A program made the translations under genes and the position numbers. From contig JACMPN010000357.1 of NCBI GenBank assembly GCA_014377495.1, forward strand, positions 1 through 6,637: a stretch of 6,637 bases of DNA. Direction: 5' to 3'. The notes below the pieces were generated by a model, which saw nothing but the letters and a program-made list of their open reading frames with translations, was not told where the DNA came from and searched no databases. Shown piece by piece: positions 1 to 5,872 of the stretch. The stretch's first letter is position 1. Each line of letters starts with the position of its first letter. The DNA comes from Candidatus Sericytochromatia bacterium. Lineage in GTDB: Bacteria; Cyanobacteriota; Sericytochromatia; JACMPN01.

Positions 1-1
1 A

Positions 2-37
2 GCCCGCTACGAGACCCCCCCCCACACCTTCGGCTAA
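2..37 (+). CDS. C-terminal end of a rightward gene cut by the window edge (tentative)
   Basis: In frame 2 the first bases read ARYETPPHTFG and then TAA at 35-37, with no stop before the window edge. What supports a real gene end is the context. A strong hairpin with a T tract on the plus strand starts 15 bases after this stop, the usual distance for an intrinsic terminator. The hairpin also works in the other direction, as expected between convergent genes. Eleven codons are too few to name a family, and the nine-C run inside them could hide a sequencing indel that would change the frame. Confidence 0.3.
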   Translation, partial: ARYETPPHTFG

Positions 38-47
38 CGCACCCAGC

Positions 48-100
48 AAAAGGTGCATGGCGGCCCGGTCTGCGTCAGCCCGGCCCGCCATGCACGTTTT
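48..100. terminator. Bidirectional intrinsic terminator
   Basis: A perfect 11-base inverted repeat (GTGCATGGCGG at 53-63, CCGCCATGCAC at 85-95) continues after one C-C mismatch with four more pairs (65-68 with 80-83), leaving an 11-base loop. It is flanked by AAAA at 48-51 and TTTT at 97-100, so a U tract follows the stem on either strand. It lies 7 bases past the final T tract from the leftward membrane-protein stop codon and 15 bases after a possible rightward gene end, so it probably serves both. Confidence 0.82.
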
Positions 101-106
101 GAGACA

Positions 107-496
107 CTAACCGCTGAAGAAGGCGGCAATCACCGCCGCACCCAAGACTCCGAGGGCCAGTGAACCGGCCACATCCGCCTCGGCGCCCCGCTGCCGTTTG
201 ACGAGTTCCTGGCCGGCCATCCAGCTGAGCACCGAGACGATGGGTCCCAGCTTGAGTGTCGCTGCGGCCAACCCTGGAACCGTCACCAGCCCTGCAGCAA
301 ACACCATGCCGGCCACGCCGACAGCGATGTGATGCTGCTCGACCCAGACGCCGAAGGTGCCATGACCATCATCCGACGGTGCAGCAGGGGCAGACATCGG
401 GACTGGGTCGCCAACCGGCGCAGACAAAGAGGCCGGCGCAACCAAATCCGTCGTCTGGCTGGTGCTCCGGACCGTTTGTTTGACCAGTTGTTGCAT
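107..496 (-). CDS. Small predicted inner-membrane protein of unknown function
   Basis: The product has 129 residues and I do not recognise the family. The first 50 or so residues are polar and rich in Ala, Pro, Ser and Thr, which looks like a disordered tail. After this come hydrophobic segments at about 57-77, 82-97 (weaker) and 108-128, separated by a charged stretch (ELVKRQRGAEAD, about 97-108). Two or three membrane helices are therefore likely. There is no clear signal peptide or lipobox. I chose the ATG at 496, which has a G-rich stretch (505-510) eight bases upstream. The in-frame GTG at 511 has no Shine-Dalgarno sequence. The gene stands alone: an AT-rich upstream gap of 92 bases separates it from the exported-protein gene, and a strong terminator follows. 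The small size and helix-rich end allow a membrane-anchoring or holin-like role, but nothing shows a function. Confidence 0.6.
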   Translation of the reverse strand: MQQLVKQTVRSTSQTTDLVAPASLSAPVGDPVPMSAPAAPSDDGHGTFGVWVEQHHIAVGVAGMVFAAGLVTVPGLAAATLKLGPIVSVLSWMAGQELVKRQRGAEADVAGSLALGVLGAAVIAAFFSG

Positions 497-526
497 GACT
501 CTTACCCCCACGACTTTGTGTAAACA

Positions 527-555
527 ATATTATTCCCCGTCAACTTGCATTTAAA
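527..555 (-). promoter_or_regulatory. Candidate promoter for the small membrane protein
   Basis: The gap upstream of the membrane-protein gene is unusually AT-rich for this window. On the minus strand TTTAAA (550-555) and TAATAT (527-532) are 17 bases apart, each matching four of six sigma-70 consensus positions. A TTGACG element (538-543) lies between them but has no good -10 partner downstream. This is a consensus match by eye only. Confidence 0.3.
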
Positions 556-588
556 ACCAAGCGGCCGGAAAAACAATCGGCAGTTCTG

Positions 589-1122
589 CTAAGGCTTTGT
601 GCCTCGCTTGGTTTGCGGTTGCAATTCCGCCCCGATGACCCAGATGAGCTGCGTCCCGGCACCGACCTTGGTCAGACTCAGGGCCACGTCCCGGTACCGG
701 CTCACACCCGTCTCTGCCCCCGACGAGATCTGGCGGGCGATGTATTTACTGGCCTCTTTGCCATGCCCTTCAGTGGCTTCCTGCCAAAACGCCTCGGCCA
801 GACTGACGACCGTATCGACATCCGTCTGGCGCCCGGCCTTTGTCGTGACGGTCAGGGCCTGGGAATAGACCTTATCGCCCGCCACTTGGACCGAAAGCTG
901 CAGCGGCAGCCCCGAGGCCGTCTTGCCGCCATAGTTGTGGTACCAGTCGGAGGGGCTGCCCCCTTCCACCCGCTTGGTCTCCGTCGGCCTGAGCTTCAGC
1001 GTCTTGGCCAGATGGGCCTGATAGGCCTTCAGCGAGCCCCCCGGACGGGCCTGGGCTGGCATGGCCGCGCCCAAACCGGCTACCAGCAGGGCGAACGCGC
1101 CCGCCGTCACCCAACGATTCAT
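589..1122 (-). CDS. Small Sec-exported protein of unknown function, co-transcribed with the YyaL-like gene
   Basis: The product has 177 residues. It opens with a typical Sec signal peptide: a positively charged start (MNRW), a hydrophobic core (AFALLVAGLGAA, 9-20) and an AQA motif at 23-25 for signal peptidase I, giving a mature protein of about 152 residues. The mature part has no cysteine and no other membrane segment. It is basic and soluble-looking, with a GG/DWYHNYGG segment near its start and an amphipathic stretch in the middle. I do not recognise the family. The reading frame is open much further upstream into the neighbouring gene, but the ATG at 1122 is clearly the start: the signal peptide begins there and GGGG lies six bases before it. 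The gene begins 14 bases after the stop codon of the thioredoxin-fold gene, so the two very likely share a transcript. A periplasmic role linked to that protein is inference only. Confidence 0.78.
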   Translation of the reverse strand: MNRWVTAGAFALLVAGLGAAMPAQARPGGSLKAYQAHLAKTLKLRPTETKRVEGGSPSDWYHNYGGKTASGLPLQLSVQVAGDKVYSQALTVTTKAGRQTDVDTVVSLAEAFWQEATEGHGKEASKYIARQISSGAETGVSRYRDVALSLTKVGAGTQLIWVIGAELQPQTKRGTKP

Positions 1123-1136
1123 GCAGAGCCCCTTTT

Positions 1137-3209
1137 TTAACGAGTGATCAGCGCCAGCGCATCCGCCAGGGCCTTTGGCTCTGACGTCGGCAACTGGCAG
1201 GTTTGTTCCACGCATACCCAAGCCATGGCCTGACCGTCTGTGACGTGTCGGCCAGTGACCTGGGGAATCAGGGCCTCCGCCTCCGCTCCGTCCGACAGGG
1301 CCAGGACCGTGTTCGGATGGTATTGCTGCCACACGGCCCGCAGCAGGGCCGCCGTGTCGTCGCCGTCCGGCCGGCCACCGATGACGACCTGTTTGACGGG
1401 ACCCTGCCAGAAATGCACACCCATCAGAAAGGCCTCATACGCCGTCGGCTGCCGCTCCAGTTGGGGCGTCTGCCGCCGGATCATCGCCTCGGCCTTGTCC
1501 TGGGCGTCGGTATCGCCGGTCAGGGCGGCCAACCGCAGCAGGCCCATCAGGGCCATCGAATTCGCCGAGGCCGTGGCACCGTCGTAATAATCCTTGGGCT
1601 GGGAAACCATCGTCTCCTGGTGGCGACCCACCAGCCAGAACCCGGTCCCCGCGTCGTCCCAGAACTCCTGGACCATCGTCTCGGTCAATTGCTTGGCCAG
1701 GCGCAGCCATTGCAGGTCGAACGTCGACTCATACAGATCCAGGAAGGCCGGGATCAGCCAGGCATAATCCTCCTGGAATGCGGCAATGGCGGCATCGCCA
1801 TCCCGGTAACGGCGCAAGAGCCCACCGGCCGGCATCATCTCGCTGGCCACGAAGGTGGCCGCCTTGCGGGCCGCCTCCAGATACCGGATATCACCTAACG
1901 CCTGATACGCCTGGGCCATGGCGCTGATCATCATCCCGTTCCAGGCAGCCAGGACCTTGTCGTCCCGCAGGGGGTGGATCCGCAAATTTCTCGCCAGTCG
2001 CAGGGCTTCCCGGCTCTGGGCGAGGAACTGCTCGGCCTCACGGACGCCAATCCCCAGCCGCTCGGCAAAGGCCTCGACCGTCATCGTCCGGCGCAGGATG
2101 CTCCAGCCGTGTTCGAAGTTGCCTTTTGCCGTCACGTCGTAGAACGTGCAGAAATTGTCCCCGTCCACTTCGCCCAGCACCGCCCGCACGTCGGTGGGTG
2201 TCCAGACGTAATACTTGCCCTCGACTCCCTCGGAGTCGGCGTCTTCGGCGCTGAAGAACCCGCCCTGGGGACTGGTCATCTCCCGCAGCACGTAATCGAG
2301 GGTCTCCCGGGCAATGGTGGCATAGCGCTCATTGCCGGTGACCTGATAGGCCTCGATGTAGGCTTGGGCAAGACCGGCATTGTCGTAGAGCATTTTCTCG
2401 AAATGGGGCACGAGCCACTCGGCATCGGTGCTGTAACGGGCGAAGCCGCCACCGAGGTGATCGTAGATGCCCCCATCGGCCATCGAGTCCAGGGTTTTGG
2501 TGGCCATCGCCAGAGCGTTGGGCTCACCTGTCGTCCCGTGGTAACGCAGCAAAAAACGTATGCCGTGGGGCCGCGGGAACTTCGGGGCGGCACCGAACCC
2601 GCCGAAAAAGCGGTCGAACTCGGCTGCCATGCGGCGGTAGGCACCCGTCAGCACCTCGGGACCGGGCAAGTCACTCTGACCCGGCGCTCCCTTGGGCGCC
2701 TGCAGATGCTGCATGACCGAGTCGGCACTCTGCAGCACGCTGTCCCGCTTCGTTTTCCAGGCATCGGCCAGCTGGGCCAGCAATTGCGGAAAGCCCGGAC
2801 GGCCATACCGGTTGGTGGGCGGGAAATAGGTGCCGCCGAAAAACGGCCGGCGATCCGGAGTCATGAAGACGCTCATCGGCCAACCGCCCTGGCCCGTCAG
2901 GGACTGGACGGCCTCCATGTAGACGGCATCGACGTCGGGACGCTCTTCCCGGTCCACCTTGATCGAGACGAAATCCCGGTTCAGCACATCGGCGATCGCC
3001 GTATCCTCGAAAGATTCACGCTCCATCACGTGGCACCAGTGGCAGGTGGCATAGCCGACTGAAAGGAAGATGGGCTTGTCTTCGGCCTTGGCTTTGGCGA
3101 AGGCTTCATCACCCCAGGGATACCAATCGACTGGATTCGCAGCGTGTTGCAACAGGTAGGGGCTCTTTTCGTCGGCCAACCGGTTGCGGTGCGGACTGTG
3201 CTGACTCAT
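1137..3209 (-). CDS. YyaL/SPATA20-family thioredoxin-domain protein (DUF255)
   Basis: This is a 690-residue member of the family that includes Bacillus subtilis YyaL and human SPATA20, at the normal bacterial length. The N-terminal thioredoxin-fold domain (about 8-170) carries the family motif CHWCH (56-60), DREERPD (86-92), GGWP (108-111) and GGTYFP (125-130). The rest resembles an (alpha/alpha)6 barrel of the six-hairpin glycosidase type, with the conserved blocks GGFGAAPKFP (203-212), HLGGGFARYS (251-260), VPHFEKMLYDNA (267-278), AEDADSEG (321-328), DDKVLAAWNG (416-425), EDYAWL (480-485) and DGATASANS (543-551). A C-terminal Cys pair (666, 671) is also typical. There is no signal peptide, so it should be cytoplasmic. 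The biochemical activity of the family is not settled; the CxxC-type motif suggests redox chemistry and the barrel suggests sugar or small-molecule binding. The ATG at 3209 is preceded at eight bases by GAGGG. No key residue is missing. It is the first gene of a two-gene unit. Confidence 0.97.
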   Translation of the reverse strand: MSQHSPHRNRLADEKSPYLLQHAANPVDWYPWGDEAFAKAKAEDKPIFLSVGYATCHWCHVMERESFEDTAIADVLNRDFVSIKVDREERPDVDAVYMEAVQSLTGQGGWPMSVFMTPDRRPFFGGTYFPPTNRYGRPGFPQLLAQLADAWKTKRDSVLQSADSVMQHLQAPKGAPGQSDLPGPEVLTGAYRRMAAEFDRFFGGFGAAPKFPRPHGIRFLLRYHGTTGEPNALAMATKTLDSMADGGIYDHLGGGFARYSTDAEWLVPHFEKMLYDNAGLAQAYIEAYQVTGNERYATIARETLDYVLREMTSPQGGFFSAEDADSEGVEGKYYVWTPTDVRAVLGEVDGDNFCTFYDVTAKGNFEHGWSILRRTMTVEAFAERLGIGVREAEQFLAQSREALRLARNLRIHPLRDDKVLAAWNGMMISAMAQAYQALGDIRYLEAARKAATFVASEMMPAGGLLRRYRDGDAAIAAFQEDYAWLIPAFLDLYESTFDLQWLRLAKQLTETMVQEFWDDAGTGFWLVGRHQETMVSQPKDYYDGATASANSMALMGLLRLAALTGDTDAQDKAEAMIRRQTPQLERQPTAYEAFLMGVHFWQGPVKQVVIGGRPDGDDTAALLRAVWQQYHPNTVLALSDGAEAEALIPQVTGRHVTDGQAMAWVCVEQTCQLPTSEPKALADALALITR

Positions 3210-3290
3210 CGGGAATTCCCTCTTTCAGTGGGGTCGGCCCGAGACGCCACCCCACCCACACGATGCGCCGACACTGCCAACGCCACACGC

Positions 3291-3310
3291 AGTGTACCGG
3301 TGACCACCGG
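3291..3310 (-). promoter_or_regulatory. Palindrome next to a possible -10 box upstream of the YyaL-like gene
   Basis: On the minus strand TACACT (3291-3296) could serve as a -10 box, 81 bases before the ATG. Directly upstream of it lies the inverted repeat CCGGTG-AC-CACCGG (3297-3310), where a regulator bound in the promoter spacer would sit. No convincing -35 element is visible, and short GC palindromes are common in GC-rich DNA, so this is weak. Confidence 0.2.
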
Positions 3311-3365
3311 CGCTGTGCGCCAGGCGCCTGTATGCCGGCGTCACCCCGATGCCGAACCAAACGGC

Positions 3366-3400
3366 AGCGACGGCATGCCTTGATCAGGCACACCGTCGCT
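3366..3400 (-). terminator. Hairpin downstream of the lipoprotein gene, probable terminator
   Basis: AGCGACGG (3366-3373) pairs with CCGTCGCT (3393-3400). After a two-base internal mismatch, TGCCT (3376-3380) pairs with AGGCA (3386-3390) around a five-base loop. It begins 23 bases after the leftward lipoprotein stop codon. Only TTT follows a few bases after the stem on the minus strand, so it lacks a classical U tract. It may be a weak terminator or an RNA-stabilising 3' end. Confidence 0.42.
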
Positions 3401-3423
3401 TAAGTTGAAATTGGAGCGCTTGC

Positions 3424-4008
3424 TTAGAAAGTGGGAACCGGCACAAACCGCTTCGCATCGACGGAGTTATTGCGGTAATAGGTGGTCACCGCACCATCGG
3501 TCTTGACGGCGGAGAACTCTTTGGACGTGGCACTCCAGCGGACGACGTGGGTCTGATAGCCCTTGGCGAAGGAGGTCGTGTCGAAGAAGTAGCTGACGGT
3601 CCCGTGTTCGCCGGCGTTGAACGCAACGGCTTCGCTCAGGTATTTGGCGGCGGAGGAGATCCCGAACTCGTTACCGTGCTTGTGGAAGTGAACGTCCAGG
3701 TTCTGTTCGGCGGTGAGGTTTTCGGCCGGGCGGGGCGAAAAGACACCGGATGGCATGACGATGCGTTCCGCCTTGATCAAGTCGAACTGGGCGTCGGTCA
3801 GCTTGACGCCACGTTGGGCGGCGGCATCACGAAAAGCCTTCTCAGCGACGGCGTCAGTCTTTGTCGTCGGGGCCTTCGCCTGAGACATCGTCGAGGTCGG
3901 GGCAGGCACATAAGAGACCATCCGAGACTGCGTGCCGCAACCGACGAGGGTCACCGCCATCGTCACGAGAGCCGTCAGTCCGATCGGCCGCCACGTTTGC
4001 TTGCTCAC
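3424..4008 (-). CDS. Lipoprotein with a C-terminal domain resembling RNase-type toxin domains
   Basis: The product has 194 residues. Its N-terminus has a short charged region, a hydrophobic core (GLTALVTMAVTL, 10-21) and a lipobox LVGC ending at Cys24, so it should be lipidated and anchored in the cell envelope. Residues 25-55 form a Ser/Thr/Pro/Ala-rich linker, followed by a helical, charged segment (about 56-85). The C-terminal part holds DVHFHKHGNEFG (105-116), SAAKYLSEAVAF (119-130) and VVRWSATSKEF with DGAVTTYYR (155-165, 171-179). From memory, this order (HFxKHGxEFG, a helix with YLxxA, then a strand pair ending in TYYR or TYFR) recurs in RNase domains at the ends of polymorphic or contact-dependent toxins. 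Whether this copy is catalytic is unknown. An in-frame ATG exists at 4035, but the GTG at 4008 has GGAGG five bases upstream (4014-4018) and gives a normal lipoprotein leader, so I prefer it. No immunity-type gene is obvious beside it. Confidence 0.8.
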   Translation of the reverse strand: MSKQTWRPIGLTALVTMAVTLVGCGTQSRMVSYVPAPTSTMSQAKAPTTKTDAVAEKAFRDAAAQRGVKLTDAQFDLIKAERIVMPSGVFSPRPAENLTAEQNLDVHFHKHGNEFGISSAAKYLSEAVAFNAGEHGTVSYFFDTTSFAKGYQTHVVRWSATSKEFSAVKTDGAVTTYYRNNSVDAKRFVPVPTF

Positions 4009-4039
4009 CAGGGCCTCCACTTTCAAATCGATCATCTGT

Positions 4040-4058
4040 GGTTAATATAGGATTAACC
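4040..4058 (-). promoter_or_regulatory. Operator-like inverted repeat over the lipoprotein -10 box
   Basis: GGTTAAT (4040-4046) and ATTAACC (4052-4058) form a perfect inverted repeat with a five-base spacer, in an AT-rich patch of GC-rich DNA. On the minus strand it contains TATATT (4044-4049), a good -10 box. Transcription would begin near 4037, leaving a leader of about 29 bases with GGAGG before the GTG at 4008. The -35 region is poor, as is common in regulated promoters. A repressor bound here would block the promoter. It may also affect the divergent gene starting at 4168. Confidence 0.42.
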
Positions 4059-4167
4059 TCCAGGATACTTGCGTGGTCTTTGCAGGATTTCTGGCGAGGG
4101 CTTTCACTGACAGGCTTACGGCCCGGTCGGAAACGCAAAAAATATGAAGACAAGGGTGGAGCACATC

Positions 4168-4563
4168 ATGAGTGACGGAACCTGGCCCCATCTGCAGGCC
4201 CTGCAGGACCATCTGACGGCCAACGCCGGTCGCCTCACGGCAGGCGATGTACCGCTGGGGATCGCCACCCTGCGGGAATATCTCCTGTCCGGCGCAGCCT
4301 CGGGCAAGAGTCTGCGCCAGGTGCGGGCCCAGATGAAGCCTGTGGACGGCGAGAGCATCCAGCTGAGCTATCTCTTCAACCTGATCGTGGACGGGGCCAC
4401 GCACACGGGGCGGCTGGCCCCCATCGAGTCCTATGCCGTGTCGGAGTTCCCGTTGGCCAAAGACGCGGCGGACCTGCTGACGATCCTCCATTCGCCGGAG
4501 TTCGCCGCAAAGGTCGGCTGGCGGCCGGCGTTGCCGGGTGAAAAACAGGGCGGCAAACCCTGA
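4168..4563 (+). CDS. Conserved-looking cytoplasmic protein of unknown function
   Basis: The product has 131 residues, without signal peptide, membrane segment or cysteine. I do not recognise it. It looks mostly helical: amphipathic stretches at about 8-21 (LQALQDHLTANAGR), 32-41 (IATLREYLLS) and 46-57, a central segment with QLSYLFNLIVDGA (65-77), and a helix at about 97-116 (LAKDAADLLTILHSPEF), ending in a Gly/Lys/Pro-rich tail. A start at the ATG at 4144 would add eight residues but has no Shine-Dalgarno sequence. The ATG at 4168 has GTGGAG ending six bases upstream and is preferred. The gene diverges from the lipoprotein gene across 159 bases, and precedes the IMPDH/GMPR-family gene by 115 bases with a terminator-like hairpin between them, so it is probably transcribed alone. 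An immunity role towards the toxin-like lipoprotein is possible but unsupported, since such pairs are normally in tandem. Confidence 0.68.
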   Translation: MSDGTWPHLQALQDHLTANAGRLTAGDVPLGIATLREYLLSGAASGKSLRQVRAQMKPVDGESIQLSYLFNLIVDGATHTGRLAPIESYAVSEFPLAKDAADLLTILHSPEFAAKVGWRPALPGEKQGGKP

Positions 4564-4632
4564 CGACGACTTGATCCCGGCGAGCACCGACTGGTCGTTT
4601 TGGCCCGTATCGGGTAGATTGCCCCACTGTGC

Positions 4633-4655
4633 GCCCGACCCGGTTCGGGCCTTTT
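4633..4655 (+). terminator. Intrinsic terminator or leader hairpin just before the IMPDH/GMPR-family gene
   Basis: GCCCGA (4633-4638) pairs with TCGGGC (4645-4650) around a six-base loop, followed by CTTTT (4651-4655). It lies 70 bases after the stop codon of the upstream gene and only 23 bases before the ATG at 4679. A standard promoter cannot fit in those 23 bases. The hairpin therefore either ends upstream transcripts, or lies within the enzyme gene's own leader if its promoter is further upstream (a TAGATT at 4615-4620 is a possible -10 box). In the second case it could act as an attenuator. Confidence 0.5.
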
Positions 4656-4678
4656 ATCGCGATCGAAAGAGTGATTCC

Positions 4679-5800
4679 ATGGCTGTCAAGTTGTTGCAGC
4701 GCGAGGCCCTGACCTTCGACGACGTACTTATTGCCCCACGCCGGTCTTCCGTGTACTCCCGGTCGGATGTGTCCCTGCGGACCCGCCTGGTCGGAGACCT
4801 CATGCTCGACATGCCGATCATCAGCGCCAATATGGACACCGTCACCGAGTTGCGGATGGCCGAGACCATGCACAGGCTTGGCGGCCTCGGGGTCATCCAC
4901 CGGTTCATCACCGATGCCCCCACCCACGCCCGCATGGTCAGCGATACCCCCGGCACCCGGATCCTGGCCATCGGCGTCAAATCCGCCGACCTGACCAAAG
5001 TCGACCTCTGCGATGGGCTGCACGGGGTGCTCATCGACGTTGCCCACGGGCACCACGACCGGGTCATGGAGATGGTCCAGGCCGTGCGTGAGCGGCATCC
5101 CGACCTGTGGGTGATCGCCGGCAACGTGGCGACAGCCGAAGGGGCCTGGGACCTGCTCGAGGCAGGCGCCCATGCGATCAAGGTCGGCGTCGGCCCCGGG
5201 GCCGTCTGCACGACCCGCATCGTCACCGGCTGCGGCGTCCCGCAACTGACGGCCATCCTGGAGGTGCGCGCCGCCCTGGACCGCTGGTGGGACATTGAAA
5301 CCCGCCGCAAGAATCCTCGGCTCGAGCACCCGCCGACCCTGATCGGCGACGGCGGCATCCGCAACTCCGGCGACATGGTCAAAGCCCTGGTCGCCGGGGC
5401 CGACACGGTGATGCTCGGCAGCCTGCTGGCAGGTACCGAAGAAGCCCCGGGGGAGGTCATCGACCGGGACGGCCTTTCCTTTAAGGTTTATCGGGGCATG
5501 GCCTCGTCAGCCGCCCAGGCTGTCGTCGGATCGGACCGCACACCGGAGGGGATTTCCACCCTCGTGCCCTGCAAAGGCTCCGTCGTGCCCCTGATCCGGG
5601 AACTGGAAGGCGGGATCCGCTCGGGATTCAGCTACTGCAACGCCGCCTCGATGACGGATCTGCGCACGCAGACGATCGAACTGGTGCGAGTCTCCGGGTC
5701 CAGCCTGCGGGAAAATATGCCCCATGCTGTCTTCGGCACCAACAACCTCCAGGTGACAACGAGCGTGCAGCCGGCAATCATGAGTGCCAAGGCGCACTGA
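4679..5800 (+). CDS. IMP dehydrogenase/GMP reductase-family enzyme without CBS domains, probable GMP reductase
   Basis: The product has 373 residues and is a single (beta/alpha)8 barrel. The family interconverts purine nucleotides with NAD(P): IMPDH makes XMP from IMP, and GMP reductase (GuaC) makes IMP from GMP. Visible motifs are LTFDDVLIAP (11-20), SANMDTVTE (49-57), GGLGVIHRF (68-76), the catalytic loop GPGAVCTTR (172-180, nucleophile Cys177, Thr179), the phosphate loop GDGGIR (223-228) and LGSLLAGTEEAPGE (246-259). Bacterial GuaB has about 490 residues with two CBS domains inserted after the N-terminal part of the barrel; here the chain passes straight through, as in GuaC. The flap (about 278-300, with PEG and VPCKG) is short and has no Arg-Tyr pair as used by IMPDH, which favours a reductase. 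The tail RVSGSSLRENMPHAV (337-351) instead looks IMPDH-like. About 14 extra residues precede GDGG. The start at 4679 matches family N-termini; its Shine-Dalgarno is weak. guaC and a GuaB-like paralogue are both possible names. Confidence 0.95.
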   Translation: MAVKLLQREALTFDDVLIAPRRSSVYSRSDVSLRTRLVGDLMLDMPIISANMDTVTELRMAETMHRLGGLGVIHRFITDAPTHARMVSDTPGTRILAIGVKSADLTKVDLCDGLHGVLIDVAHGHHDRVMEMVQAVRERHPDLWVIAGNVATAEGAWDLLEAGAHAIKVGVGPGAVCTTRIVTGCGVPQLTAILEVRAALDRWWDIETRRKNPRLEHPPTLIGDGGIRNSGDMVKALVAGADTVMLGSLLAGTEEAPGEVIDRDGLSFKVYRGMASSAAQAVVGSDRTPEGISTLVPCKGSVVPLIRELEGGIRSGFSYCNAASMTDLRTQTIELVRVSGSSLRENMPHAVFGTNNLQVTTSVQPAIMSAKAH

Positions 5801-5834
5801 GCGCGGGCCCTGACACACCAAACGGGCCTGTGCC

Positions 5835-5856
5835 CGGCATTCTGGGGGGAATGCCG
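5835..5856 (+). terminator. Hairpin downstream of the IMPDH/GMPR-family gene, no U tract
   Basis: CGGCATTC (5835-5842) pairs perfectly with GAATGCCG (5849-5856) around the loop TGGGGG. It starts 34 bases after the stop codon. No T run follows, so it is not a classical intrinsic terminator. It could stabilise the 3' end of the message or work with Rho. It also sits in the short gap between this gene and the truncated start of the tpx remnant. Confidence 0.38.
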
Positions 5857-5872
5857 CCCGCCGACCGGTGCC

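Noticed and set aside
1123..1332. N-terminal extension of the small exported protein up to an upstream start at 1332
   Set aside because: It would overlap the YyaL-like coding sequence by about 200 bases and bury the signal peptide inside the protein; the ATG at 1122 has its own Shine-Dalgarno.
1974..3062. Long open frame on the plus strand (362 codons) opposite the YyaL-like gene
   Set aside because: It lies wholly within a gene with unmistakable family motifs. In GC-rich DNA the opposite strand of a real gene often stays open. The translation has no recognisable domain.
3210..3423. Possible small gene in the gap between the lipoprotein and YyaL-like genes
   Set aside because: Open frames exist on both strands, but none has a good ribosome site together with protein-like composition; the gap holds a hairpin and probable promoter sequence.
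4144..4167. Upstream ATG for the 131-residue protein
   Set aside because: There is no Shine-Dalgarno before it, whereas GTGGAG lies six bases before the ATG at 4168.
4538..4678. 47-codon N-terminal extension of the IMPDH/GMPR-family enzyme
   Set aside because: It runs through the end of the upstream gene and a terminator-like hairpin, and its residues have no counterpart in the family, whose N-terminus matches the ATG at 4679.
4376..5329. Minus-strand frame of 317 codons opposite the IMPDH/GMPR gene
   Set aside because: It is the shadow of a well-conserved enzyme; its Gly/Asp/His-rich low-order composition is typical of antisense frames.
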